Source: Agromyces sp. (GTDB taxonomy: Bacteria > Actinomycetota > Actinomycetes > Actinomycetales > Microbacteriaceae). From it: a stretch of DNA of 38,071 nucleotides. The stretch covers positions 1 through 38,071 of the forward strand of contig JAPSJT010000006.1 of NCBI GenBank assembly GCA_031178045.1. The letters are read 5' to 3'. Below the pieces are notes generated by a model. That model was not told the origin of the DNA, did not search any database, and saw only the letters and a list, made by a program, of their open reading frames with translations. The position numbers were made by a program, and so were the translations under genes. This document shows, one piece after another, positions 30,536 to 38,071 of the stretch (position 1 is the stretch's first letter; every line of letters begins with the position of its first letter).

Positions 30536-32305
30536 TCAGGCCGACTGCACGCGGTGCAGCTCGGCGTAGCGGCCGGCGGCGGCGACGAGCTCGTCGTGCG
30601 TGCCGATCTCGACGATGCGGCCGCGCTCGAGCACCACGATGCGATCCGCGGACCGGATCGTCGAGAGCCGGTGCGCGACGACGAGCGTCGTGCGATCCCG
30701 CATGAGGTGCTCGAGGGCGCCCTTGATCTTCGACTCCGACTCCGGGTCGAGGGCGCTCGTCGCCTCGTCGAGCAGGAGCACGCGAGGGTTCCGCACGAGC
30801 GCGCGGGCGATCGAGAGACGCTGACGCTGCCCGCCCGAGAGCCGAGCGCCGCGCTCGCCGACGATCGCGTCCCAGCCCTCGGGCTGCGCCTCGACGATCT
30901 CGAGCGCGTTCGCGTCGCGAAGCGCCGTGAGCACGCGTTCGTCGCTGACCTCGCCGAGGCCGTAGACGATGTTCTCGCGGATGGTGCCCTCGAACAGCAC
31001 CGACTCCTGCGGCACGACCGACACGAAGCGGCGGAAGGTGCGCAGGTCGAGTTCCTCCATGTCGACGCCGTCGAGCAGCACGCGCCCGCGAGTCGGCCTG
31101 AGGAAGCCGAGCACGACGTTCACGAGCGTCGACTTGCCAGAGCCCGACGAGCCGACGAACGCGACCGTCTCGCCCGGGGCGATCTCGAGCGACACGTCGT
31201 CGAGGGCGGCGGGGGCATCGGGGTCGTAACGGTACTCGACGTGTTCGAGACGGATGCCGCCGTCGACCCGATCGACGGCGCGCTTGCCCTCGTTGAACTC
31301 GAGGTCGGGCTCCTGCACGACCTCGGCGATCGAGCGGATCGACTCCGACCCGCGCGCGACGATGGGCAGGAGCATGAGCAGGTTCGTGGCGGCACCGGTG
31401 AGCAGCGCGAAGTACGAGCTCAACAGCACGACCTGGCCGGCCGTGATGGGCAGCCACCCGCTGATCGAGAGGCCGGCGGCGAGCACGAGGCATCCGACCC
31501 CGAGCAGTTGCAGGCTCACCCACGAGACCGAGGCGAAGCGGCCGTTGAGCAGGTCGAGCTGGTAGCCCGCGGTGCGCACGCCCTCGGCGCCGTCGGCCAC
31601 TCGAGTGACCGCGGTCTGCTCGAGCCCGTGCGCGCGGGTGATCGGCATGAGCGTCGCCATCTCGCCGACGCGCGCCGAGAACTGCTCGACCTCGCGGCGG
31701 AACCGCTCGTTGCGGGCACGGCTGCGCCGGTTGAGGATCGCCCGGAGCAGCACCGCGAGCGGGATCGCGAGGGCGTAGACCGGCAGGAACGCGGGCACGT
31801 TGATCGCGGTCATGACGACGGCCCCGCCGAGCACCATCGTCGCCGAGAGCAGCGGGTGAGCCGTCTGCTGCAGCATGACCTCGACGTTCTCGGCGTCTCG
31901 CACGACCTTCGTCTGCACGATCGCCGAGTTCGCCTTCGTGTGGAAGCCGATCGACAGCGACTGCAGTCGCGCTGCGAGCGCATTGCGGAGGTCGGCGCCG
32001 ATCGAGCGCACCGCCCCCATGAAGAGGCGCGTGTACATGACGTGGTTGGGGTAGTTCTGCAGGAGTGCCACGAGCGCGATGCCGGCCCACAGCGCGAGGC
32101 TCGTGAGCGGCCCGCCGGCGACGACGACGTCGATGATCTCGGCGGTGACGACGGGCAGCAGCCAGAGGGGCGTGTCCTTCAGCGCGAAGAAGCCGACGGC
32201 CGCGAGCACGCGACCCCGGTGCAGGTCGAGCAACCGGAACACCGACCGCAGCGGATGCCGCCCGTCGATGGCACGTTCGATGTGGGAAAGCGCTTGCCCG
32301 GTCAT
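30536..32305 (-). CDS. ABC exporter, fused membrane and ATPase domains
   Basis: A 589-residue type IV (MsbA/LmrA-like) half-transporter. An N-terminal six-helix membrane domain (about 30-320) precedes an ATPase domain: Walker A GSSGSGKST (385-393), Q-loop VVPQES, signature LSGGQ (489-493), Walker B VLLLDEATSALD (509-520) and the switch His545 (VVAHRLS). It would work as a homodimer, or with an unseen partner, to export lipids, drugs or peptides; the substrate is unknown. GAGGAGG lies about 12 nt before the ATG, a long spacing. The first codons contain a full LacI-type operator (32284-32299), suggesting control by the sugar regulators of the island. Confidence 0.92.
   Translation of the reverse strand: MTGQALSHIERAIDGRHPLRSVFRLLDLHRGRVLAAVGFFALKDTPLWLLPVVTAEIIDVVVAGGPLTSLALWAGIALVALLQNYPNHVMYTRLFMGAVRSIGADLRNALAARLQSLSIGFHTKANSAIVQTKVVRDAENVEVMLQQTAHPLLSATMVLGGAVVMTAINVPAFLPVYALAIPLAVLLRAILNRRSRARNERFRREVEQFSARVGEMATLMPITRAHGLEQTAVTRVADGAEGVRTAGYQLDLLNGRFASVSWVSLQLLGVGCLVLAAGLSISGWLPITAGQVVLLSSYFALLTGAATNLLMLLPIVARGSESIRSIAEVVQEPDLEFNEGKRAVDRVDGGIRLEHVEYRYDPDAPAALDDVSLEIAPGETVAFVGSSGSGKSTLVNVVLGFLRPTRGRVLLDGVDMEELDLRTFRRFVSVVPQESVLFEGTIRENIVYGLGEVSDERVLTALRDANALEIVEAQPEGWDAIVGERGARLSGGQRQRLSIARALVRNPRVLLLDEATSALDPESESKIKGALEHLMRDRTTLVVAHRLSTIRSADRIVVLERGRIVEIGTHDELVAAAGRYAELHRVQSA
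32284..32299. promoter_or_regulatory. LacI-family operator inside the 5' end of the ABC exporter gene
   Basis: GGGAAAGCGCTTGCCC; the arms GGG-AAGCGCTT-CCC are nearly perfect. It spans codons 3-8 (GQALSH), 6 bp after the start codon. Repression by road-block or at a promoter just upstream is possible. Confidence 0.6.
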
Positions 32306-32339
32306 CCCTCCATTCTGCCTCCTCGTCAGGCGGCCTCGC

Positions 32340-32345
32340 TACGCT
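32340..32345 (+). promoter_or_regulatory. -10 box of a leaderless promoter (acetyltransferase)
   Basis: TACGCT ends 6 nt before the ATG, the same spacing as at 28006. There is no Shine-Dalgarno sequence. Confidence 0.55.
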
Positions 32346-32351
32346 GGGGTG

Positions 32352-33674
32352 ATGGCCTTCGCGATCCCACTCGACCCGACCGCCGCCACCGATCTCGCCG
32401 CGCAGGGGCTCGAATACCGCACGCTCGATCACGACGACCGCGACGCGGTGCACGGCTGGATCGAGGCCGACTTCCGCGGCTTCCACCACGCGCGGCCGAC
32501 CGACGCCGAGCGCGACCACGATCTGCGGGTGCTCGCCGACCGGCTCGTGCACGGCGTCTACGACCCCGACGTCACCGATCCCGCCATCCCGGTCGCCACG
32601 GTCTCCGCGTGGCCGACGGGCCTCAGCGTGCCCGGCGGTCGCAGCGTCGACGCCTGGGCCGTGAGCTCGGTCACGGTCGCGCCGACGCACCGACGTCGCG
32701 GCATCGCCCGGGCGCTCATGCAGGGCGAGCTCGCCAACGCGGCGAGCGCCGGCGCCGCGCTCGCGATGCTCACCGCGACCGAGGCGACGATCTACGGCCG
32801 GTACGGCTACGCACCGGCGACCCGGGCAGCGACCGTGTACGTCGATCGCCGGCGTGCGAGATGGAGCGGGCCGGAGGCCCCGGGGCGCCTGCAGTTCGTC
32901 GAACCGGCGGCGCTCCGCGACAGCGCACCGGCGCTCGCTCGCCGCGCCGTGGCCCGCACCCCCGGCGAGATCGACCGCTGGCCCGGGATGCTCGATCGGG
33001 TGCTCGGCATCGCCGAACCCGAGAGCGAGCGCTCGCGTTCGATCCGCGTCGTCCGGTACGACGACGAAGACGGGCAGGCCCAGGGCTTCGTCGCCTACCG
33101 CATCCGTCGCGAGCCCAATGAGCCGGGCGTGCTCGAGTTCGACTTCCTCGCCGCCGCGACCGACGACGCCGAGCGCGCCCTGTGGCGCTTCCTCGTCGAG
33201 CAGGACTTCGTCACCGGCATCCGGGGCCTCCTGCGATCGGTCGACGAACCGCTGCCCTGGCTCCTCGACGACCCCCGCGCGATCACCCTCTCCGACGTCG
33301 TCGACCACCTCTGGGTGCGCGTGCTCGACCCGGTGGCGGCCCTCTCGGCACGCAGCTACGGGTCGGCGGGCACACTGCGGCTCGACGTGAGCGACCCCCT
33401 CGGGTACGCGGCCGGTCGCTACGAGCTCGTCGTCGACGAGTTCGGCCGCGGCCAGGCGCGGGAACTCGATGCGGCGGAGGTCGCGGCATCCGCTCGGGGA
33501 GTCCGCGCGATCAGCCTGGGCGTGCAGGAGCTCGGCGCGATCTACCTCGGAGGCACGAGCCCCTCGGTGCTCGCCCGCGCCGGTCGGCTCAGCGGCCGGT
33601 CGCAGCGTTCGATCGAGCTCGCCGACCGCATGTTCCAGTCACCGCGTACGCCGCACCTCAGCGTCTGGTTCTAG
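32352..33674 (+). CDS. Eis-like GNAT N-acetyltransferase
   Basis: A 440-residue protein with the Eis-type three-part layout. The first GNAT domain carries the acetyl-CoA loop VTVAPTHRRRGIARALM (107-123), followed by the characteristic IYGRYGYAPAT (147-157). A second GNAT-like domain (about 170-300) and a C-terminal SCP2-like domain (about 310-440) end in the free carboxylate LSVWF, which in Eis enzymes takes part in catalysis. Relatives acetylate aminoglycosides at several amines, and other amines or proteins. The natural substrate is unknown. Transcription appears leaderless from TACGCT, so the ATG at 32352 is chosen; the GTG one codon earlier is an alternative. Confidence 0.91.
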   Translation: MAFAIPLDPTAATDLAAQGLEYRTLDHDDRDAVHGWIEADFRGFHHARPTDAERDHDLRVLADRLVHGVYDPDVTDPAIPVATVSAWPTGLSVPGGRSVDAWAVSSVTVAPTHRRRGIARALMQGELANAASAGAALAMLTATEATIYGRYGYAPATRAATVYVDRRRARWSGPEAPGRLQFVEPAALRDSAPALARRAVARTPGEIDRWPGMLDRVLGIAEPESERSRSIRVVRYDDEDGQAQGFVAYRIRREPNEPGVLEFDFLAAATDDAERALWRFLVEQDFVTGIRGLLRSVDEPLPWLLDDPRAITLSDVVDHLWVRVLDPVAALSARSYGSAGTLRLDVSDPLGYAAGRYELVVDEFGRGQARELDAAEVAASARGVRAISLGVQELGAIYLGGTSPSVLARAGRLSGRSQRSIELADRMFQSPRTPHLSVWF

Positions 33675-33699
33675 GGTCGTCGGCGACGGGCGTCGACCC
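33674..33699. terminator. weak bidirectional hairpin between convergent genes
   Basis: GGGTCG (33674-33679) and CGACCC (33694-33699) enclose 14 nt. The location between the acetyltransferase and AI-2E permease stops fits a shared terminator; the stem is short. Confidence 0.35.
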
Positions 33700-33707
33700 G
33701 CCGGCAG

Positions 33708-34832
33708 CTAGAGCTGATCCTGCCGGGGGAACACGACCTTCTCCATGATGATGATGAGCGACGCGGCGACGGGGATGGCGACGAGCGCACCGAGCACCCC
33801 GCCGAGCGTGCCGCCCGCGACGGCGGCGATGACGACGAGCGCACCCGGCACGGCGACGGCGCGGTTCATGATGCGCGGGCTCAGCACGTACGCCTCGAGC
33901 TGCATGTAGATGAGGTAGTAGATCACCGCGGCGAGCGCGGTCGCCGGCGACGCCGCGAGCGACACGAGCGAGATGACCACTGCACCCGTCAAGGTACCGA
34001 CGAGCGGGATGAGCGAGGTGAGGAACGCGATGAACGCCAGCAGGATGGGCGCCGGCGCCCCGATGACCGAGAGGTAGATGAGGCTCAGCACGCCGTTGAT
34101 GGCGCCGAGGCTCACCTGTCCGATCACGTACCGGCCGACGGAACCGGTGATCTCCTCCGACACCTCGCGGTATCGCCCGCGCGAGCTCGCGGGCACGAAC
34201 CGCGCCGCGTAGCGCCGCATCGAATCGAGGGAGGCGAGGAAGTAGAGCGTGAGGATGAGCACGATCACCGCACCCGTGAAGCCGCCGGCGATGCCCGCAC
34301 CGACCGCGAGGATGCCACCTGTGAGCGAGCCGAGGTTCGCGGGGTCGGCGAGGAAGTCGCCGGCCGAGCCGATCGCCTGGTTCAGCGCGTCGCCACCGGT
34401 CATGCTGTTGAGCCACGCGACGAGATCGCTGTTCACGATGTTGTCGACGATGTCGTCCCAGTCCTCGACGATGATGGTGGTCTGCTCGACGACGATCGGC
34501 ACGATCGTGGCGATGAGCCCGACGAAGAGGCCGATGACGATCACGAAGACGAGCAGGATGGCCAGCCAGCGCGGGATCTCGCGTCGCTGCAGCCAGCTCA
34601 CCACGGGGTCGAGGCCGAGCGCGAGGAAGAGTGCGAGCGCGACGTAGAGGATGACGGTGCCGAGCTGGCCGACGATGCCGCCGAGCAGCACGGCGAGGAG
34701 CACGCCGAGCGCTCCCACGAAGCCGATGCGGAACGCCCGGATCTTCAGTTCGGGTCCGGGCGAGTCCGCGCCGCCGGTGATCTCCGCCACAGGCGGGTCG
34801 TCGACCGGTCGAGCGATTCTGCGTCTCCACAT
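33708..34832 (-). CDS. AI-2E transporter family (TqsA/PerM-like) membrane protein
   Basis: A 374-residue membrane protein with about eight hydrophobic segments. Family features are the early pair of helices (FVGALGVLLAVLLGGIVGQL), the LFLALGLDPVVSWL stretch, a large soluble loop (about 115-190) and the late GALVAIPVAASLIIIM. Members are passive exporters of varied small molecules or cations; the name AI-2E is not evidence for autoinducer-2. The ATG at 34832 is preferred: a minus-strand -10 box (TAGCGT, 34840-34845) lies 7 nt upstream, and the codons before it do not show the usual third-base GC bias. A GTG at 34922, overlapping the kinase stop as GTGA, would add 30 Arg-rich residues. Confidence 0.86.
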   Translation of the reverse strand: MWRRRIARPVDDPPVAEITGGADSPGPELKIRAFRIGFVGALGVLLAVLLGGIVGQLGTVILYVALALFLALGLDPVVSWLQRREIPRWLAILLVFVIVIGLFVGLIATIVPIVVEQTTIIVEDWDDIVDNIVNSDLVAWLNSMTGGDALNQAIGSAGDFLADPANLGSLTGGILAVGAGIAGGFTGAVIVLILTLYFLASLDSMRRYAARFVPASSRGRYREVSEEITGSVGRYVIGQVSLGAINGVLSLIYLSVIGAPAPILLAFIAFLTSLIPLVGTLTGAVVISLVSLAASPATALAAVIYYLIYMQLEAYVLSPRIMNRAVAVPGALVVIAAVAGGTLGGVLGALVAIPVAASLIIIMEKVVFPRQDQL

Positions 34833-34839
34833 GCGAGTG

Positions 34840-34845
34840 ACGCTA
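34840..34845 (-). promoter_or_regulatory. possible leaderless -10 box for the AI-2E-family gene
   Basis: TAGCGT on the minus strand, 7 nt from the ATG at 34832. It supports the shorter start; the absence of a Shine-Dalgarno sequence agrees. Confidence 0.42.
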
Positions 34846-34918
34846 CGCGGTCGGGAACGGCGGAACGGGAGCCGCGCCGAGATCCGCGCGAGCAGGCCGG
34901 CGCGCGCGGGAGTCTCGT

Positions 34919-35965
34919 TCACAGGAACCGGACGCCGGCGACGGTTCCGGCGACGAGCACTCCCGCAGCGACGAGCGAACCGCCGCGGGAGCCGGCGAAC
35001 AGGTTCGCGAGGGCCGCGCGTGCGCGCGGCAGGCCCACGGTTGCCGCGGCATCCGCCACGCCGGTTCGGTGACCGTGCCGCGCGTGGCCGCCCGACATCG
35101 AGCGAAGGATGTCGCGCATCGTCGCCGCCACGTCGTGTGCGGTCGGCCGCACCTCCGGCTCGTCGGCCGTCATGGCGGCGAGGAGCGCGCGCCAGTCGCT
35201 CGAGAGGTCGTCGGGCACGCGCGGCGGCCGTTGCAGGCGGGCGAGCGCCGCCTCGATGAGCGTTCCCCCGTACTCGCGCTCCCCGGTGAGCGACTCGAGC
35301 AACACGAGGCCGAGCGAGTAGACGTCGCTCGCGGTGCCGACGACGTCACCGCGCGCCTGTTCGGGCGAGATGTACGCGGCCGTGCCCATGATCGCGCCGT
35401 CGCTCGTGACTCGCGCTCCATCGTCGAGTTGTGCCACGCCGAAGTCGGCGAGTTTCGCCATGAGCGTGTAGCCGAACGCCGGCACCTCGTCGAGCAGGAT
35501 GTTCTCGGGCTTGATGTCTCGGTGCACGATCCCCCGGGCGTGCACGTAGCTCAGGGCGTCTCCGAGCTGCGCGCCGATCTCCGCCGCCTGGCGCGGCGTG
35601 AGCGGACCCCGGGCGAGCCGGTGACCGAGCGAACGGCCCTCGAGGAGCTCCATCACGAGGTAGCGGCGACTCCGGCCATCGTGCTCGAGGGTGCCGGCAT
35701 CATGAATCCCGACGAGCCCCGGATGCGACATGGCGCCGAGCAGGTGGATCTCGCGCTCGCGACGCTGGATGTCGGCGACGGTGCCCTCATCGTCGCGGAA
35801 CACCTTCACGGCGACGTCCCGACCGAGTTCCGTGTCATGGGCTCGGTAGACATCGGCCATGCCGCCCGAGCCGAGATGCGCGCGGAACTCGTATCGGAGT
35901 GGTGCGTGCTCGGCGGTGGAGACGCCCGTCGTCGAACCGGCGTCTGCGATTCGTCGATCGGTCAT
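34919..35965 (-). CDS. Hanks-type Ser/Thr protein kinase with C-terminal membrane anchor
   Basis: A 348-residue PknB-like kinase. Glycine loop GSGGMADVY (32-40), catalytic Lys54 (VAVKVF), HRDIKPEN (148-155), DFG (174-176) and the SPEQARGD substrate segment (200-207) are all intact, so it should be active. One hydrophobic helix at the C-terminus (about 327-345) anchors it, and no extracellular PASTA or sensor domain follows. The ATG at 35965 (AGGGGGCGAG upstream) starts just before the kinase domain; an in-frame extension of 50 residues lacks a site. Its stop overlaps a possible GTG start of the AI-2E-family gene, so the two may be one operon and the permease could be a target. Confidence 0.9.
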   Translation of the reverse strand: MTDRRIADAGSTTGVSTAEHAPLRYEFRAHLGSGGMADVYRAHDTELGRDVAVKVFRDDEGTVADIQRREREIHLLGAMSHPGLVGIHDAGTLEHDGRSRRYLVMELLEGRSLGHRLARGPLTPRQAAEIGAQLGDALSYVHARGIVHRDIKPENILLDEVPAFGYTLMAKLADFGVAQLDDGARVTSDGAIMGTAAYISPEQARGDVVGTASDVYSLGLVLLESLTGEREYGGTLIEAALARLQRPPRVPDDLSSDWRALLAAMTADEPEVRPTAHDVAATMRDILRSMSGGHARHGHRTGVADAAATVGLPRARAALANLFAGSRGGSLVAAGVLVAGTVAGVRFL

Positions 35966-36175
35966 CTCGCCCCCTGCGTGTGCGGCGTCCGCGGTCGGAG
36001 CCACGCTCCTGCTGCTGTGGTTCAATGGTCGGTCATCCGCCGCGCCGTGGGCGATTCCGGGAGCGGGCCTTGACAAACCCTCATGCATGATCGAAGCGCG
36101 GCGGGAATGAATCACGTGCCATGGCGTTGGGCTTTGCGTGCGGGGTTTCTCCGCGCCCGAGCACCGAGGAGCACC

Positions 36176-37615
36176 GTGACCGAGCAGACCGCCGTCGGCT
36201 TCCGCTCCGAGCGCGGGCCCGTGCTCATCGCGCTCATGCTCTCGACCGGTCTCGTCGCGATCGAGGCGACGATCCTCGCGACCGCGGTGCCCTCGATCGT
36301 CGCCGACCTCGGCGGGTTCAGCCAGTTCCCGTGGCTCTTCTCGATCTTCCTGCTCGCGCAGGCGGTCTCCGTGCCGATCTACTCGAAGCTCGCCGACACC
36401 GTCGGGCGGAAGCCGATCATCCTCATCGGCATCGCGCTGTTCCTCATCGGCTCGATCCTGTGCGGATTCGCATGGGACATGACCTCGCTCATCGTGTTCC
36501 GTGCGGTGCAGGGCCTGGGCGCGGGCGCCGTGCTGCCCGTGTCGATCACGATCACGGGAGACATCTACACGGTGCGCGAGCGCGCCAGGGTGCAGGGTTA
36601 CATCGCGAGCGTCTGGGCCGCATCATCCGTCGTCGGCCCGTCGCTCGGCGGCCTGTTCTCGGAGTTCCTCGACTGGCGATGGATCTTCTTCGTGAACATC
36701 CCGCTGTGCTTCATCGCCGCATGGATGCTCATGCGGGCCTACCACGAGACCGTCGAGCGCCAGCGGCACCGTCTCGACCTCGCCGGTGCCGCCGTGCTGA
36801 CGGTGGGGCTCACGCTGCTCATCCTCGCCGTGCTCGAGGGCGGACAGGCCTGGGACTGGTTCTCGTGGCAGTCGATCAGCGGCTTCTCGATCGCCGCGGT
36901 GCTGCTCGTCGCCTTCGTATTCATCGAGCGGAGAGCGGCCGAACCCGTGCTGCCCCTCTGGCTCTTCTCCCGCCGGCTCATCGTGACGACCTCGCTCATC
37001 TCGTTCGGCGTCGGCGCCGCACTCATCGGGCTCACCTCGTACGTGCCGACCTTCCTCGAGACCACGGCGGATGCCTCGCCCCTCGTCTCGGGCCTCGCCG
37101 TCGCCGCACTCACCCTCGGCTGGCCCATCTCGGCCTCGCAGTCGGGACGCCTGTACCTGCGCATCGGGTTCCGGGCGACCGCGTTCATCGGTCTCGGCAT
37201 CGCCGTCCTCGGGGCAGCGGGCGTGTACGCCTCGTCGTTCGTGCCGAACGTGTGGACGACAGCGATCGGATGCTTCGTCGTCGGCCTCGGGCTCGGCCTC
37301 GTCGCCTCGCCGACCCTCATCGCCGCGCAGTCATCGGTGGCGTGGGCGGAGCGCGGCGTCGTCACGGGTGCGAACATGTTCCTGCGATCGATGGGCAGCG
37401 CCGTGGGCGTCGCGATCTTCGGGGCCGTCGCCAACGGCGTCATCGCGACGACGGGACTCGGCGAGCACTCCCCCGTCGCGATCCAGGCGGCATCCGCCGC
37501 CGTCTTCATCGCCGTCGTGGTCGCGACCGTCGCCACCATCGCGGGCGCGATCGCGATGCCCCGCGGACACGTCGACGACATCGAGCACCAGCCGGCCGAG
37601 GCATCCGCCGCCTGA
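36176..37615 (+). CDS. DHA2-type MFS multidrug transporter
   Basis: A 479-residue MFS protein of the EmrB/QacA drug:H+ antiporter type. Motif C-like and A-like sequences are seen: LSTGLVAIEATILATAVP in helix 1, SKLADTVGRKP in the loop after helix 2 and VVGPSLGGLFSEF in helix 5. It is shorter than the usual 14-helix DHA2 proteins but has about 13-14 hydrophobic segments. It probably exports toxic or cationic compounds. The GTG start is chosen because GAGGAG lies 5 nt upstream; an extension to 36083 would cross the intergenic region. It is divergent from the kinase gene. TTGACA at 36070-36075 has no matching -10. Confidence 0.9.
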   Translation: MTEQTAVGFRSERGPVLIALMLSTGLVAIEATILATAVPSIVADLGGFSQFPWLFSIFLLAQAVSVPIYSKLADTVGRKPIILIGIALFLIGSILCGFAWDMTSLIVFRAVQGLGAGAVLPVSITITGDIYTVRERARVQGYIASVWAASSVVGPSLGGLFSEFLDWRWIFFVNIPLCFIAAWMLMRAYHETVERQRHRLDLAGAAVLTVGLTLLILAVLEGGQAWDWFSWQSISGFSIAAVLLVAFVFIERRAAEPVLPLWLFSRRLIVTTSLISFGVGAALIGLTSYVPTFLETTADASPLVSGLAVAALTLGWPISASQSGRLYLRIGFRATAFIGLGIAVLGAAGVYASSFVPNVWTTAIGCFVVGLGLGLVASPTLIAAQSSVAWAERGVVTGANMFLRSMGSAVGVAIFGAVANGVIATTGLGEHSPVAIQAASAAVFIAVVVATVATIAGAIAMPRGHVDDIEHQPAEASAA

Positions 37616-37643
37616 CGCCCGGCGTCGGTGCAGCCGCGCGGAG

Positions 37644-37667
37644 GGTCGGCCGACCGCTCAGCCGACC
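37644..37667. terminator. possible bidirectional terminator between MFS and HupE-like genes
   Basis: GGTCGGC (37644-37650) pairs with GCCGACC (37661-37667) around a 10-nt loop. The shorter perfect palindrome GGTCGGCCGACC (37644-37655) competes. It overlaps the end of the convergent HupE-like gene. Confidence 0.4.
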
Positions 37668-38071
37668 ACCCCGGCGATGATGCGCTCGGCGAACCAGTAG
37701 AGCCCGACGACCGCGACGAGGACGCCGGCGATCCGGGTCGTCGGCTCCGCCACGGCCGTGCGCCGGAGCAGCACGAGCAGTGGGAACGCCACGGCGATGA
37801 GCGCCAGCTGCACGACCTCGATGCCGAGGTTGAACGCGAGCAGCGACGCGAGCAGCTCCCATGACCAGGCCTCGTCGATGCCGAGGGCGCCCGCGAAACC
37901 GAGTCCGTGCAGGAGCCCGAACGCGAACACGACCGGCGTCCGGTAGCGCGCCGGCGGCTCCTTCCCGGCGATCGCAGCGGCAGCGGCGGCGGCGATCGAG
38001 AGGGCGATGACGGGCTCGACGACGGCCGCCGGCACCGCCACGAGTCCCACGCCCGCGAGCAGGAACGTCAC
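37658..38071 (-). CDS. HupE/UreJ-like membrane protein, partial (N-terminus beyond window)
   Basis: The C-terminal 137 residues of a multi-helix membrane protein; the frame is open at the right edge. FLLAGVGLVAVPAAVVEPVI followed by a Ser/Ala helix, then FAFGLLHGLGFAGALG, matches the second HupE/UreJ family, in which the H and E residues are conserved. These proteins have been linked to metal (nickel/cobalt) uptake, but many in actinobacteria have no known function. The true start is not in view. Confidence 0.78.
   Translation of the reverse strand: MTFLLAGVGLVAVPAAVVEPVIALSIAAAAAAAIAGKEPPARYRTPVVFAFGLLHGLGFAGALGIDEAWSWELLASLLAFNLGIEVVQLALIAVAFPLLVLLRRTAVAEPTTRIAGVLVAVVGLYWFAERIIAGVVG

Noticed and set aside
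30480-33308. A 942-codon minus-strand frame across exporter and acetyltransferase
   Set aside because: It lies antisense to the acetyltransferase and out of frame with the exporter. The composition is Arg/Ala-rich and no domain is visible.
36010-36045. GGTTCAAT, resembling a tRNA T-loop
   Set aside because: No cloverleaf arms or acceptor stem could be formed around it.
36070-36092. Consensus -35 TTGACA upstream of the DHA2 transporter
   Set aside because: No -10-like hexamer occurs 16-19 bp downstream, so it is not called as a promoter.

Overview
The window is about 38 kb of very GC-rich DNA (G/C at almost every third codon position) with dense, often overlapping genes, LacI-type regulators in sugar loci and leaderless promoters. 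The recurrent in-frame motif GGATGCC/GGCATCC, frequent GTG starts and gene content point to an actinobacterium, most likely Microbacteriaceae (Agromyces/Microbacterium-like). That placement is inference from composition and gene families, not from a marker gene. No rRNA, tRNA, CRISPR array, insertion sequence or prophage gene was seen.

Positions 1-24.5 kb form a carbohydrate-catabolism island. From the left: an esterase cut by the window edge; a minus-strand transport operon (lipoprotein binding protein, two permeases, a DUF624 membrane protein, GH29 alpha-L-fucosidase); a minus-strand chain of four genes (DUF6807/PmoA-like, cupin, Gfo/Idh/MocA dehydrogenase, GH43/GH117-like beta-propeller hydrolase); a LacI regulator with an M24-fold protein; and, divergent from it, a plus-strand operon encoding an SDR dehydrogenase, 5-dehydro-4-deoxyglucarate dehydratase (KdgD), a galactarate/talarate-dehydratase-like enolase-superfamily enzyme and an alpha-ketoglutarate-semialdehyde dehydrogenase. 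Together these four enzymes make an oxidative uronate/aldarate route to 2-oxoglutarate. An MFS exporter-like gene, a second Gfo/Idh/MocA gene, a second LacI regulator and a Gfo/Idh - DUF993 - sugar isomerase/epimerase operon follow.

The island is tied together by a shared operator. Near-palindromes of the form GGGAAAGCGCTTTCCC lie in front of nearly every operon, usually directly downstream of the -10 box, where a bound LacI-family repressor would cover the start of transcription. One more copy lies inside the first codons of an ABC exporter at 32.3 kb.

Positions 24.5-38 kb hold mixed functions: an 8-TM membrane protein coupled to a DUF4062-STAND ATPase-TPR protein; divergent from it a receiver/thioredoxin-reductase fusion without redox cysteines; a SAM methyltransferase; an ABC exporter; an Eis-like acetyltransferase; an AI-2E-family permease next to a membrane-anchored Ser/Thr kinase; a DHA2-type MFS transporter; and a HupE/UreJ-like membrane protein cut by the right edge.

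The points most worth a second look are the DUF993 module (a probable class I aldolase of unknown substrate), the DUF6807-cupin-dehydrogenase-hydrolase chain, the M24-fold protein lacking metal ligands, the operator in the exporter gene, and the genome-wide-looking GGATGCC motif.
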